Part shown: positions 11,201-26,200 of the stretch, piece after piece
How positions within the stretch are numbered: the first letter of the stretch is position 1
How the letters are laid out: the number at the start of each line of letters is the position of its first letter
Source: Athripsodes cinereus
Taxonomy: Eukaryota; Arthropoda; Insecta; Trichoptera; Leptoceridae
NCBI GenBank assembly: GCA_947579605.1
Contig: OX388314.1
Location: 23,136,000 to 23,199,999 of the forward strand
Direction: 5' to 3'
Length of the DNA: 64,000 nt
Notes under the pieces: generated by a model
Seen by the model: the letters and a program-made list of their open reading frames with translations, nothing else
What the model was told of the DNA's origin: nothing
Databases searched by the model: none
Position numbers and translations under genes: made by a program

Positions 11201-14200
11201 TCGCCTAGCGAGCTTACGAGCGCTCACCCTTCGAAGATGCCTTTTTCTCCAAGTGGTGTTACGGAGAGGCCATTGGAGCTGTATAGTGTGGAGGCCCATG
11301 GCCCATATTTAATATTCGTACAAAATCAGGATCCAAGTAAACATATGGATCCAATGGCATTCGGGAAATTATTATGCAATTCGGGAATAAAAAACATAGC
11401 GACAGGTGGAGTTAAGATAGAGGCGAGAAATAAAATTTCTCTAACATTTAAATCGGCTCTTGCAGCAAACGACTTCTTAACTTCTAATTTCGTATCAGCA
11501 AATAACCTGAAATGTTATATCCCATCTTTTAAGCTCCACAAAATGGGTATAGTAAGAGGTGTTTCTACCGACATCTCAATTGAAGAGATAGTGGAAGCTA
11601 CGGAGGTGCCTTACGGCTATGGCAAAGTAATAAAGGCGCGTCGCCTTAATTTCAAGGATTCTTCTTCAGGAACAGTAGAATGGCCTCCTTCAAGGTCGGT
11701 CGTACTGACCTTTGAGGGTCAGAAGTTACCCCCACACGTATACCTCTATCATGTCTCAATGAAAACAGAGCAATATGTATTTCCAACCGTCTTGTGTTTT
11801 GGGTGCTGCCGATTTGGTCACCAAAAGACACAATGTAGATCAAATCCCCGTTGTTTCAAATGTGGAGAAGCCCATTTCGGAGAGGAATGCACTTCTACGT
11901 TGGCTAAATGTGTCAATTGCAATGGCTCACATAATGCATCTAGTCTATCCTGCCCAGAACTCACCCGCCAAAAAAATATTAAGCACTCAATGGCTATGGA
12001 CAATATTTCCTACAAAGAAGCATCTACTCGTCATCTTCCTGCAATATCCAGTTTTGCAGAAAAAGTTGCATCTGCTCCTCAATCTTCCCCTACTCAATCA
12101 TTTACTGTCACTAAAATTTCAAAAACAACGAAAAATCACCACCAACCCATTCACAACAAACCAATTAACACTGAACACGAAAACCTCCTATTCTACAAAA
12201 ATGGCCAAGTTTCGAATCCTGTAGACGGATGTGCCTTAAGTGGCAATTCCACCCCAGACAATCCAAAACCCTCAACTTCTGACCTCCAAACTATTATTAA
12301 TTGTTTTATGCAATTATTCTTTCAACTAATGTCACAACCCAATTCTTTACCGTCCATCGCTGCCTCACTTCCTTCAATACTCACTTCTTTTCATAAAAAT
12401 CATAATGGTGACCAACAAGACAAAAGCTAGTTTTTCAAAGCTCAATATTATCCAATGGAACAGCCGAAGTATCGTTTCAAACAGAAGCGAAGCAATATCA
12501 CTCATAAAAAAATTTAACATTTCCGTCGCAGCCATTTCTGAAACATGGTTACATCCAGAATCTCTTTTTAATCTGCCCGGATACATGTCTGTTCGTGATG
12601 ATCGTTTAGACGGAAAAGGGGGTGCAGCTTTGTTTATAAAGTCTGATATCCCCTATATCCGAATCCCATTGCCCAAACGTGCAGATTTCCAAATTGTTGC
12701 TGTGGACATTTCTGGAACATCTTTTGTCTCTGTTTATCTACCCCCTAAGACTCCATTTGACCTTACATATTTCAATAATTTGCTACACAAAATCTCAAAA
12801 TCTTTTATACTCTTGGGAGACTTTAATGCACATTCCACTTCATGGGGTTGCCACTCCACAGATTCGTGTGGGAAAGCTATTCTTGATTTTATAGATAGTA
12901 ATACGCTTTGTATCCTCAACGACGGATCCCCTACTCGCTTTTCTCCTCCCACACAAAATTCTAGTGCCGTGGATCTCACCATTTGCACTGCTGACCTAGC
13001 GCCATCTATAGTATGGCATGTTCTGGAAGATCCTTACTCCAGTGATCATTTCCCAATTAAAGTAGCAGTAAACGTTAAGTTTAATATTAATATCAAAAAA
13101 AATCGTCGAAATTGTTTTAACACTGGGCGGGCTGATTGGGAGAGCTTTAGAACTTCTCTTGAGACATCTTTTCTGCGTGAACAAGTTCCTTCGGATATTG
13201 ATACTATGACATCAACCTTAACCGAACATATAATATCTGCGGCTAATTCGTCAATCCCGCGTGCATCATTATCTCGCAATCTAAAAGAGTCTCCCCCATG
13301 GTGGGACCCAGAGTGTAGTACCGCAGTGCAAGATCGAAAAAACGCAATGCGAAAGTATAGAAGGGATATGTCGCTTGGAAATTACTTGGAGGTTAAGAGA
13401 TTGCAAGCTTTGGCAAAGCGAATCTTGCAACGTAAGAAGAGACAGGGATGGCGAAATTTTTGTTCCTCATTGTCACCAGAAACTGCTACCTCGGAGGTTT
13501 GGAGCATGATTCGCCGATTTAGGGGCTCATTCTCTCAACCAAATAAATCTTCCCAAATAGGAGAATGCATAGAAGATTTCCTGGATCGACTTGCCCCACC
13601 TTTTGTTGCTAACCAAATAGAGCCTCTTTCATTAAATACAGAGGATCCAACGGCAAGTTGGTTGGCAGAAAAATTTACATTCAATGAACTTCTATCAGCG
13701 GTAAAAAGTTGCATCTCTGACTCTGCCCCTGGAGTGGATTTTATTAACTACTCCATGATAAAACACTGTCCTGCCCCAGTTTTATCCACAATTTTATCCA
13801 TCTACAATTTGGCTCTTAATTTATCCATAATTCCTCTGGCATGGAAAAAACAATTGGTCGTCCCTATTTTGAAAAATGGCAAGAACCCTTCTCTAGCATC
13901 TTCATATAGACCCATAGCATTGTCATGTTGTTTACTCAAAATCCTTGAGCTCATGGTGAAGGTGCGTCTGGAGTGGTTTGTGGAAAATAGGTGTCTCCTC
14001 CCCCCTCATCAACTCGGATTTAGGAAAGAAAAATCTTGTCTCGACAACGTAAGTATCCTGGTGACTGATATTCAGCTTGCTCAATTGGAACAGAAGAGCA
14101 CAGTTGCGTGCTTTGCAGATATATCCAGCGCCTATGACAATGTCGATATTAATACTTTAAAACGAAAATTAAGTAATATAGGAGTCCCAAATTCTCTTAC

Positions 14201-17200
14201 TAGCTTGATATTCGACATGTTAACCCAAAGAGAGATTGTGATCGACACTCCAGACGGTCAGGTACGTAGAACGGTTTTCAAAGGCTTGCCCCAGGGTTCA
14301 GTGCTGAGCCCTTTATTATTTAACATATATTCATATGACATTCATGGCCTCCTCCCAAATGATTGTAAATTATTGCAATATGCCGATGACTTAGTTATAT
14401 ATGTGCATCATAAAGACATTAAAGTCGGAGCTGATCAGTTGAGTCAGGTAATGAAGGGCTTGAGCACATGGCTTTCTGACAATAGTCTTGATCTCGCTCC
14501 GGATAAAAGTAAGGTAGTTGTTTTCTCCAAAAAACGGAATCCTCCCAACGTTGATGTTTTGTTTAAGGGAACTCAGATTCCTAGTGTGGATTCTGTCAAA
14601 TTCTTGGGGATGAATTTGCAAAGAAAGTTGTCATGGAACATCCACATAGACCTTATTGTGAGCAAATGTGAAAAAAACTTGAATATCCTTCGTGCGGTTT
14701 CGCGGGTTTCGTGGGGCGCACACCCCTCCACGCTGAAGATGTTATACTCCTCTCTGATTCGAAGTCATTTGGACTATGGCAGCTATCTTTTGGATCCTTT
14801 ACCAAAATATCAAGCTTACAAATTAGATAAGATTCAGTCACAGTGTTTGCGCCTTATATTGGGGGCAATGAGATCGTCTCCAATAGTCTCTCTGCAGGTG
14901 GAAGTGGGCGAGATGCCATTATTCCTACGACGAAAATTCCTGGCATGTAAGTTCATTATGAAGAGAATCGAATACGTGGATAACCCACTTATTCTGAGTT
15001 TAAGCGCTTTGGCCAATAAGGTCTGCGGTGAGGAAACCACTTACAGAGAGGTTCCACCGTTGCTTGCCTCTTGTTTTCATTCACTTATGTCAGATATTCC
15101 AATATACCCCAGAGAAAAATTACCTCTATTCACGACCCCTTTCAAAGCTCTATCTTTTCCTCTTCAGATTGAGGAGTCAATAGGCATTTTCAAATCATAT
15201 TCATCTCAAAACCATAATAGCAATAACCAAATATTCATGTCGACTACTGAAGAGAGATGGCCAAATCACGTGGCTATATTCACTGACGGATCCAAGTGTT
15301 CCCAAGGTTGTGGCTCTGCTTTTTATATTCCATCACTTCATTTGGAAGGGATTTTCAAAATTCCCATCCTCTCTTCAGTATTTACCGCAGAATGCATAGC
15401 AATGAAAGAGGCACTGCTAAAAATCATCCATCTAAAAATAAGATTTTCAGTAATATACACTGACTCACTTTCACTTCTTCAAAACCTTAAATCTAATGCG
15501 AAAAAGTGTAGCAACAGTATAGTATTTGAAATCCGACATCTTGCATTCTATGCCTCATGCATGGGATATGATATTGTATTCTGTTGGATCCCGTCTCATA
15601 TTGGAATATCCGGAAACGAAGCCGTTGACCGCCTGGCAAAATTGGCCTGCACAGGCGGGTGCTTGCCTAACCCATTTTCCCAACCCACGGACGATTTCTT
15701 ACCCACCATCATGAATCTCATAAGGTCGGAGTGGCACAGTTATTGGCAAATATCAGCAACCGGAATGTTCTATAAAAACATACAAAAAAAGATTCCATGT
15801 CGTCCGTGGTTTGAAATTGAACGACAATCAAAATTGGACATTTCCCTCATTTCCAGAATGCGAATCGGACATTGTTTGGTTGCCACCCACTTAGCAAGGA
15901 TTGGAGTTTTCCCCTCCCCTGTGTGCGAATGTGGTACCAATGAGGAATCTCTGGACCACGTATTTTTCGAGTGCCCCAAATATGACAGATCAGAATTCCT
16001 GGATAATCTCGTGGAGGAATGCATTACATACCCCCTCAATGTCCAATTTTTACTATCATTGAACTCAATAGAGGTATATAAATGTATGACGAAATTCCTC
16101 AAAGTAAATAATAAAAATATTTAACTTTTCGAGTCACCTTGTTATTGAATTGGAATAGGTATAATTAGTTATAATAGGTAGCTGTGTATTTTTGTAAACA
16201 ACAGCTGTGCGATGCATCGAATGAAGTATTGTCATTATTATTTACTACCCCGTCTTTATATTAAGGTTCATTTTGCTGTGAATCACCTCATTATTGTTTA
16301 TAAGGTTCATTTTGCTGTGAATCACCTCATACCTATATATCATTGTTAAAAACTCGTTGTTCCATGTTGGCCTAAATCACTCGCAAACGAGTGGATGGCC
16401 TTGAGAAGAATAGAATAATGACTTGATAAGTCGAAAGACATCTCTCTGTGGATCAATTATTTATAGTAGAAAGAAACACTTGTTTCAAATTACATAATTA
16501 TGGAATTCTACAACGTGTACGAGGATACCGACACAATTTATTAATATTTCACACAAAGCAATAATATTTCGTTATACAAGTTGCTATGCAAAATAAAAAC
16601 TATTTTTGATTAGCGTACCTAACGAGCGGCATCAATATATAAATGAAGCATATTAATTTAATTGACTTTACTTCACGATTTTTTCGAGTTGATAATGCAT
16701 AAAAAATATTTGCCTACAACACTCCGTCTCAATATAGAACTTTATTGAAGTGGATATCGGTAAATTTAGCGGGATACCAAACATATTAACTGCGAAGTGA
16801 TATTATTATATTATAAATAGTAGTGCAGAGCCCGAAGCTGTGGACTACCTTAATTCATATTGTTGTTTGTGACTGTTTGTATGTTGTATTTTGGAATATA
16901 TAATTTACGTCATAAAAATACCATAATATACCTATGTCTTTCGTTTGATATATTTAAATAGGTATTATGCGTTCCAAATATTTGTACCTACACGTTATTT
17001 GAAACTGTATCGAAATTGCTTAATTTGATCACTATAATAAAGATAATATTTTATACACCCACATTCGATTTTCAAATAAACCTGTATTTTGAATAAAGAA
17101 TTATTATTTCATTTATCTATTGGTCTATATACCTTTTAAAGTTTCCTTTATTTTTGAATAGACTGTCTAATAATTTAAAAAATAGCAATTGTTTACCAAA

Positions 17201-20200
17201 AAAAACATTACTTGTCCAAATTATTATATGCTTCAAAATAAATAGGTACCAACCGGTATTTTAACAATGAGTTAACCAAACTTTTTAAACTCAGTTTTAT
17301 AACAAGTTTTATTCAATGTTAAGCACATTACTCATCCTAAATGCTTTATTTTATGTTACATACTCATACATACACTGATGGACTAAACAACCACCCGAAT
17401 AATGGAGAAGTCTGGGGATTTCCATTTATACGTTTCTGATTTCTATACTAGAAACTTCATACACGCAACACGTGGCATGATAATATTATATAAAGGGTAG
17501 CTTGAAGGGCTGAAAACCACCACATGTGGAATCTTTTGACTAAATTTCATCGACGTCCCTCTAAAAAAAAATATGATACAGAGAAACAACCTGTCTTTTC
17601 GTTAACAAATCTCATTAGAGCAAACAGCAGAAACCATCCTCCTCCAATCTGAGCATCTTTGTATCAGTTGAATCAACCCTTCTCACGACGTTCTTAATAT
17701 TCTGATATCGATAGATAGTAAGAAAATGTTATTTGAATGCTTTGACTAAACTGTATAATTAAGATTTGATTTCATCGAGTGTATAACGCTAGTACACAGA
17801 ACTAAGTATTTAAATTTTTACAACCGATGCAAATAATATTATAAAAATAATTAAGTATGTATTTTTTTATTAACGTAGCCATATTAAACACGAAATTATA
17901 AATTTATAACTATTCTTTAATAGTCAGTTTACCTGCGGGATACTAAACGAAGACCTCTAAATTGAGTTATTAAAACATTTCTTTATATGAGGTACATTAT
18001 CTTCTCATCAACGTAAGTATAGTAAATTAATTCTAAGAATTTTATATCAAACGTAAAACGTTTAAGCTGAATAAAATAAAAATAATTTACAGTTGTTTCA
18101 TTCAATTCTTAAAATTATTGCGAGAATAATTTTTATTTATTTTTTATTGAGATGCAGAAGAATGAGTTGTATTATTTTAAGTAATAGTCTTATTACTCGG
18201 AAGCTGTTGAAAGCCAATGATTCTAAAAAAAATGATAATTGTAATTCGATGTAGTTTTATCTAAGTATTATCAATAGATACAAAAAGAGAAATGGAGTAA
18301 TTGATGCAAAAAACGGATCGAATGGAAATAATATAGAAAACGCTGGGGGGCTACTTATTCAAGTAATCTCTTCACTAGCTAAACTTTAAAAGTTCTGTCT
18401 ATAGGTACCTTTACGACACCCACATCCTTTGCATGGCAGACAGGATAGAATGCCAATTCGAACTGTCCTTTTACACAACTTTTGATTCCTTCACATTCGT
18501 GTTGTGCCATGCACGCTCAATACTAGATCGTCCGATCCGTATGGTCAAGTCATGTGATTCTCGGACGTCTGCGCTTTCTTACAATCCAATCATACTTTAT
18601 TTAGATGAAAAATAAACAAACAAATTACAATTCACGCACGAATCAAATTGCATTCAAAATTATTATAAGTTCTCCAGACAGCATTTGCTGGTCAAGGAGA
18701 AATCAATTGACACAGATAATACAAAAAGAAAGAAAACTAATTATTCATTATTCACCACTGCACGCTTTTCCAGAATTATTTTTTTGTATTGTTAAAAAAA
18801 TATATAATCTTTCAGAAGCAAAACTTAATTTGGAAATAAATATATTGCAGATAAAATATAATACGATTAAAAAATAGGAAATACCTTTTTTCTCCTTTAA
18901 AATCTTTTAGAAGTATTAAATGATAGTCATTGAACATTGTAGATACGTATAATATGGTCTCCATTGAATTAGGTATTCTAGTATGAAATTTGGCACACTG
19001 TCGTAGTAAACAGTCCATGAAACCAAAACCATACAAGAGAATTATTACTTACTATAACATTGGATTATTACTAGCATTTAACCCTGTTTCCCTCGAGAAA
19101 TAACCACGAGCACGCGTTGCTAATTTATAAATCCATCTGGGTACCTAAAAAGCTGCAAGGTTATAGTTACCCAAAAAGAAAATTAAATTAAAAAAGACAA
19201 TGACATGTAATGATTCAATTTTCATATCTTAATTTAGGTATTGGCTTGAAACTGTAATATGAATGATTTTATTATCCAAACATATGACCAAAATAATTAT
19301 GGCAATGTATAGAGGGTTTTATTCATATTCTTATAGCCCCCAAAAAATTCCTTGTAATGTTAGGTGTACATTTTATTTAGAGTATTTTACAAATATCTGC
19401 TTACACAATATTAAAACTTCAAAGGAATTTCATGACTTAAATTCAAAAATGTTTGTTCTATCTTGCTAAGTAAAGGTGTTTTAACAGTAGGTACTTACAT
19501 ACAAACAAAGATGGATACATTATAAACGAACGTACCTACTTAAATATTTATATAGATACCTAGATTTAGTTTGTTTAAAACACAATTCACACGAAATTTG
19601 CACAGCGATGATCTCCTTTTACTGTTGAGTAAATCGCGTGGAAAATTAGAATCATGTTTAAAAACGTGTTACTACTTCTTGGACAAGTAAAAATGAAAGC
19701 ATTATTATGTACTTTAATGGAATATAATAATTAAGCTTGAGTTTAAATTGAGTTGGTTTCTTTATCTTTTGTTTTAATCGACACAGTTTTTGTTTTACTA
19801 TAATAATTTGCCTTGCGAATTATTTTTTGGATTTAAAAGAAAACTCTGAGACCTTTTTAACAATATTAAGATAATAATGAGTAAATATAAATAAATAAGC
19901 ACATTAAACTTACTATTCCAAGAAGTTAATAGCTTGGTAACTTGCTTAGTTATCAATCGATCATTTTAATCCCTTAGTGAATTTATACCATCTCCATACT
20001 TTTACGAGCTTTTCTGACTTGAGCCTTCTACACAACAAAACGGTAATTCTTTTCATCAAGTTAGAATAAACTATTTGCTCGAAATCCCCCAAATTCTGAG
20101 ATATCTGGGCATGTCAGTAATGCCAGTAATAATTTATATTGTAAACAATGTACAACGGAGAATAAAATAAAATAAATTAATTAATATTCTAGCTATTTAT

Positions 20201-23200
20201 CCCGCCACGGAATTTCCCACGATTAAGGTAACTTATAGACATTACTGCACGTAATAAAAATGCGAGTGATTCTCTTTGTTTTATTATTATTTATAAGATT
20301 ACGGCAACCCGTCCCTTGTGGGACGAATTGTGCCAAGAACAATATTTTAGGAAGATGTCACGTAATATTAAGGCATTAATTTATAAGATAATAAAATTTC
20401 TTTTGGCGGATTTTAGAATCTTGAGATATACAGACAGGGCATCAGTGTGTAAGAGGCAAGACATATTGATTGGATACTGGACTTCAGTTATCTCATAATA
20501 CAAGTTATAAGAGTCTCTTATTGGGCAACCGAGGAAGACGTGGTCCAGAGATTCCACATCGAGCTCGCACTCGCAAAAAGGGGACGAGACCAAACCTAAT
20601 CTAAATAGATGACTGTCTAATCTGCTTTTTGTTTTACTAAAAAATAAAATATTTAAGATGGGTGACATGTAGAACGAATGCATGGTGAAGGATGTAGAAA
20701 AAGGTATATTTATTTAGTGGAGGTATGAGAACAATGAGGATCCGAGAACTACGTGTTTTGATAATAGATCAAATTCTTAAGGACGCTGCGTGTTAAGTTG
20801 AATATGCATTAATGTGGAGAAGATGCAAGAAGAATGTAAGGATCGAACAACATGGCGTTTCTTCCTATCTCCTACCCCACTAGGGATACAGCATGAGGAT
20901 ATTGTAAAATAAAGTAGGCATAAATAGTAAATACAAATGAAGCAAAATCAAATTATCGAATAATTATAAAATTTTAGCCACCAACTTGAGCAACGTAAAT
21001 AAGTAGATGCAGTAGATGAACCTACATAATTATATACCTAGTTACAGGTTACACCATTTTATATTAATCGCTAGTTAGTATATAAGTTTAGTAGCGAAGA
21101 GTAATGACATTCAATTTAATTGTTCCCTTGACTAACTGTCATGGTCTAAGTACGCTGTATTATTAAGAACTAGCTATAAGCTTGCCTTTTTCAAGGAAGA
21201 GTCGATAAAATCTGTAAAAAACTCTGTAAATATAAAACCATTGAAATTTTTAATATTTATTTTAAATATTTTATTTAGATAACCGTGCCTTTTCACCGAG
21301 CTCGTAATAAGTTCACTCTTTAATATATGACATTCGTAATAGATATCATTTTCCAAAATAATTTCACATGTTCATTAAAATAACGAATTTCATACATACC
21401 TACATACGTCTTTAGATACGAGTCCGAACAGTTGAGTTCCTGCTCTTGACACAATCTAAACACGCGAAGGGACTATAGTAAAAAATACGGCGTAACCGTT
21501 ACAGCGAGATTGGTATTTTTTTTTATTTTTTTTTTCCAATGAATGTTAAGGGGCCTTGTATCCAGGCGCGTGCCTTCCGTGCCGTGCCGTGCCCTAAAAT
21601 AAGGTAATAAATCTTAAAAATTAAATACTGTAAGTAGTAGTTAGAAATTCATAAATAATCTAAAAATGATATTCTACACTACTATATTAGACAATTTTTA
21701 AGATTTTACATTTATTGTAGAGCATGCGTTGCATATTTGCATGTATGGAAGGCACGCCGCTGCTTGTATCCCTTGTGTCACCGCGACCATAGTAGATCTA
21801 TTGTGACATCCTTTCTGTGTCATATCCCACTCTCAAGACCTACATGCGTCATGTAGCTCACGATTTGTCTTGGTGTGAGAAGCCTCACTTTCTCCGAGTC
21901 CAGCAGTGGTCCTCCGAGGATGTGACTTCGATTGCGAGCGAGTGCGTCACAATTGCAGAAGATGTGGAAAGGTGTCTCATTATCCTCTGAACAAAATCTG
22001 CAGACTGGGGTATCTGACAGTCCTATTTTTGTCATGTGTTTCCGTAGTCTGCAGTGTCCCGTCAAGGTCCTGGTTAGAATCCTTATTTGTTTTTTATTAA
22101 GTTTTAGGCGAAATTGGTATACACGTAGGTATTTTTGACTATAGTCGATCATGATTAAGATAAGATTAAGATCGTATTTAGATTGTGTCAAGAGTAACCC
22201 TGCAGAATCAATTGGTTTCCTTACTAAACGATTATTATATTAAAGATGGTCTTCATAAATATTTAGTAAAGAATATTCAGGTAAAACTCGATAATATAGA
22301 TGTAGATACTTTGCAACTAACTTGGTTTCTTATCTAATAAATAATATTCAGGTAACATAGATTATACAAATACAATGTTAGGTGGGGTAACTATTTATAC
22401 GAGTATATAGGTATTATCATTATAAATACAAGGTATAGACCAACTTACATTATACATAATAATGTATCTATTTATGCATTAGATTTAACTATATAACACT
22501 TGCATTTATGAGACGATAATATATCATTCATTGTCACGGTAATGTTGTATTATAGTTGCCTATTGCGTTAATTTGCTTTAATTACCTGTTTATGAGAGAT
22601 TATATTTATATAAAGCGATGCTAGATTTTGGGATTGATGTTTATGGCAAGCTTTCTTCACTCGTTCGTTTGGTAGAACTCGTATGGTATGATTATTTCAT
22701 AATACGTGCAGAATATGATTACATACGGGTCATCCTTTCCGTGCCATTTAGGTATTAATAAGACATTCATAATTGGTGACATAATAATAATAATCTTTAT
22801 TGCACAAAATTAGTATACAAAGAATTAAAAAAAAAACATGACAACATTACCACTGAATACATAATTTTGTGCAATGGGCGAGTTTATGACATACCTCATC
22901 GTTGAAATAAAGATGTTTAACGTCTTTTATTTCTTTATTCTTTCTTTACTGTACATTGATTTCAAACTTCATAGAAGGTATACATTCAAATTAAATAGGT
23001 ACAATCAATATACAGAGGGCGAGCTTAGATTTATATAAAATAGATTTCTGTTAGCACCTAAAAGCAAAAAATTTATCTCCCACTCATTTCCGTAAGTTCT
23101 CTGATATACCTACCGTTCAAGGTTGGTGTTCGAAAAAATAAAGCCATCATACATCTTTAAACTCAGCGATGAGGTTTGCCATCCATCCTGAATTTCATTT

Positions 23201-26200
23201 TTTTGTTGGCACGGAGAGGACAGCATACATGTTTATTAAATGCAGCTGATCTACTGACTACCCCACTTGTGGGATATGCCGTGATGGTATAGTGGTAGCA
23301 AAATATACGCAATTCTGGTTCTTCATCGGTGGATGATGCAAATTTAATGTATTATACGAAAGCATAATAATATAAGCTAATGTTCAAAGCAATCAAATAT
23401 ATTTCCGATAAAACATAGGTAGGTACCTACTTTGTCTTTGCATAACGCACCTGTGATAGAAGACATTAGACGGCAACAGGTCGTCACGGCATGCTGGCCG
23501 TGTAACGGATTGCATAGTCATTATTTCAAATAATTTTATCTAGTTGATATAGGTAGTCAGTCGGTGCTCAGTAAATAAATAATAGTACCTAGGTTTTCTT
23601 TCTTATACTTATACCTATGATTGTATGCTGCCTAACCTGAATTTATTTTATTTAAATAAACTTTGCTTTCTCAGAATAAACTATATTAAAAACTAATCCT
23701 GGATAAGTGTGCTGTCGTGAATAGTTAAGATTTTTTGTTTTGTGTTGTCTGTATCAATTTATCAATGATTTATTAATGTCCAATAGTTAATAGTACAAAC
23801 ACTAACTAAATAAAATCTCTAAAATCTCGAAAACTAACTAAGTTAATTTCTCCTCATACCAGCAAATGCTGTCTGGAGAACTTATGAACATTTTGAATGG
23901 AATATTAAACTGTGCTTGAAATGTAAATTATTTGTTCTTCATCTGAATAAAGTAGTTATGTTATTATTATACCCTGACGCCGTATCCCAAGTGGGATAGA
24001 CAGCTAGAGCGGATAGAACGTCATAATTATTATAGATCTATCTATCCTTTAATTTTTTCTCGTTTCTTCTAAATTCATAAAATATCTCATATTCATTCAC
24101 ACAAGTATTCGCTAAATATCACATTTTTAGAAATTTTCAATTTAGCGATGAGATATGCCATCCATCTTGAATGTCTTAACTCTTATTGAAACGGAGAGGA
24201 CCATTTGAATGTTTTCACTAGCAGTCGGTCCGCTAGCTACCTCACAAGATGCAATGTAAGTTTTTGCTATTCTATATAAGGAATATTTATCTAAAATAAA
24301 TAATTAATTATACCTTCATGGTATATCCCACAATGGGGGTAGCCAGCAGACCATCTACATGTAATAAACATGCACGCTGTCTTCTACAGCCAACAAAAAA
24401 TAAGACATTTAGGATGGGTGGCAAAACTCTATACGTGGAAAATAATTTTAGTTTTTCGAACACTTGCCTTTTATAGGACCCTCGAAAACTTACGGAAAAG
24501 AGTGAGAGACCACAGAACTAATACAGAACTAAAATAAGTACGTATATAAGTACTTAATACATTATTTATTTATTTATTTATTATTTAACGTTGACGTTTT
24601 AAATTTCTGTTCTATAAAGTAACATTAATGTTAACAGAATAACATTTTATGTTTTTATTCTTATCAACTATTTTTGCATTATTATAGCATGTCTGGTGTA
24701 ATATTGCACTTCGTGTGCAAACGGATTAATAATAGGCAAATATTGATAAAGAAGTATAACAATAAGGGCTGAGTCCTATTACGAAGCAAATATTGCAACA
24801 ACTTATCTAGGCAGGAAAATGCGTGTACTGTAGTTACACCAATGCTTGTCAAACTTTTTTCGTAGAACTCGTTCACGACAATAAGCTAAAGAAATTGCTT
24901 TTCATATATGTAAATGTTCGAGGTTTTATACTCGTGCGATTATATTTGTAACGTGAATAAAATATGTATAGATTAATAATTTGTATACACAGCTACTTTT
25001 TTAACTGTTTTTTTGTAAATAAAAATTTGCATTCAGTATTGCATCAGTTTTATGTTGTAAAATTTAGCAATGCTTTATACTACTATACGAATCTACTCAC
25101 GCCGTGTCCCAAGTGGGGTAGGCAGAGAGAACGGAACGTCAAATAGATCTAACTTTACACTTTACTTGCTTCGCTTCCTCCACATTCATACAGTTTCTCA
25201 TGCACGCACGTCGGTTCCTCTTACTCAACACACGGCCGTCTTTGAGAATTTGGTGCACGTGATCAAGCAACGTGGTTCTTGGACGCCCGCGCTTCCTCAC
25301 ACCCTTTCTTTCAGACAAGTTTATCCTCTGGGCATTTCTCCCAAATACTTTGTAATTAATACATACCTATTAAACTTGTTAAAATTGTTTATTGATAGAA
25401 AACATTTTGAGATGCTCTGAGAGATATCAACGCACTCTGCATTACATAGAATAATACAACTTTTCCCGTACATGAAGCTTTTGCATATCACACACAAGTT
25501 CAACTAGGCAATTGATACAACCTAGTTTACATATTTAATATTCGCATATTTTTCCGTTTCCTGATGTAACGTGCAGGCTATTTATTTATTTATTTATTCA
25601 TTTTTCCGGTATTGTACACGCGGCGAGGAAATACTAACAACAAACATGTTTTCTAAATTATATAATATCACAAAACGGTACTATTGTGCATACATAATTA
25701 TTTTATTGCACCCTGTTAATGAAATATTTGCATTGACATTTGAAAAGGCTGTCAGAAGCTCGATTGCAAACCTGTTGAACTTTCATGCGGGTATTAGCGG
25801 CCCAATACCGCTGCTGACCTACTTAGCTCTTTTTTTTATAAGTTCATTTTTTATGTCTTTTCATTGACTTGGAACTAACATCAAAAATCGACCATTTTAT
25901 AATATTCGAAAAGCGTCTGTGAAAATGCTAAATAAAATATTTTTGTATATTTTTATAATTTTGCTACTTCTATTACTAGGTACTACAATAATTCCATTAA
26001 GACGTATCTTACAAATGGGATTACCAACAGTCCTAAATTTTATTAATTCACCTAAAACATTTGTCTTAGACAACAAAGAGGAAAAAACAAGACAAACTTT
26101 GTGGTATATATTTCTTCATTTGGCTGCGAAACATAAGGGAGTGGACCGGCATCCGAAGTATGGAAGAGATGTTCCAAGCGGCGCAGGACAGGGTCAGATT

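Larger units (their letters stand above)
10930..16413 (+). mobile_element. Complete I-clade-like non-LTR retrotransposon (LINE), 5484 bp
   Basis: A whole element bounded by a perfect 14-bp target-site duplication, AATAATGACTTGAT, at 10916-10929 and 16414-16427. It has a 226-bp 5' UTR, ORF1 (gag-like), ORF2 (APE endonuclease, reverse transcriptase, RNase H) and a 3' UTR of about 290 bp with a 30-bp direct repeat. Both ORFs are free of stops and frameshifts. RNase H after the reverse transcriptase argues for the I/LOA group and against Jockey, which lacks it. The exact duplication and open frames indicate a recent insertion. It lies in intron 1 of the ZP gene, in the same orientation. Confidence 0.93.
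21436..22205. mobile_element. MITE (CAGCAG family) split by a LINE insertion
   Basis: Left piece 21436-21517 (CTCTTGACACAATCTAAAC, ACTATAGTAAAAAAT) and right piece 22110-22205 (GATCGTATTTAGATTG, GTCAAGAGTAACCCTGCAG) together match the 5831-5993 element. The gap is filled by a truncated LINE. Confidence 0.72.

Noticed and set aside
22799..22875. Independent MITE
   Set aside because: The inverted TTGCACAAAATTA pair is short and embedded in a repeat end. Boundaries and duplication are not visible.
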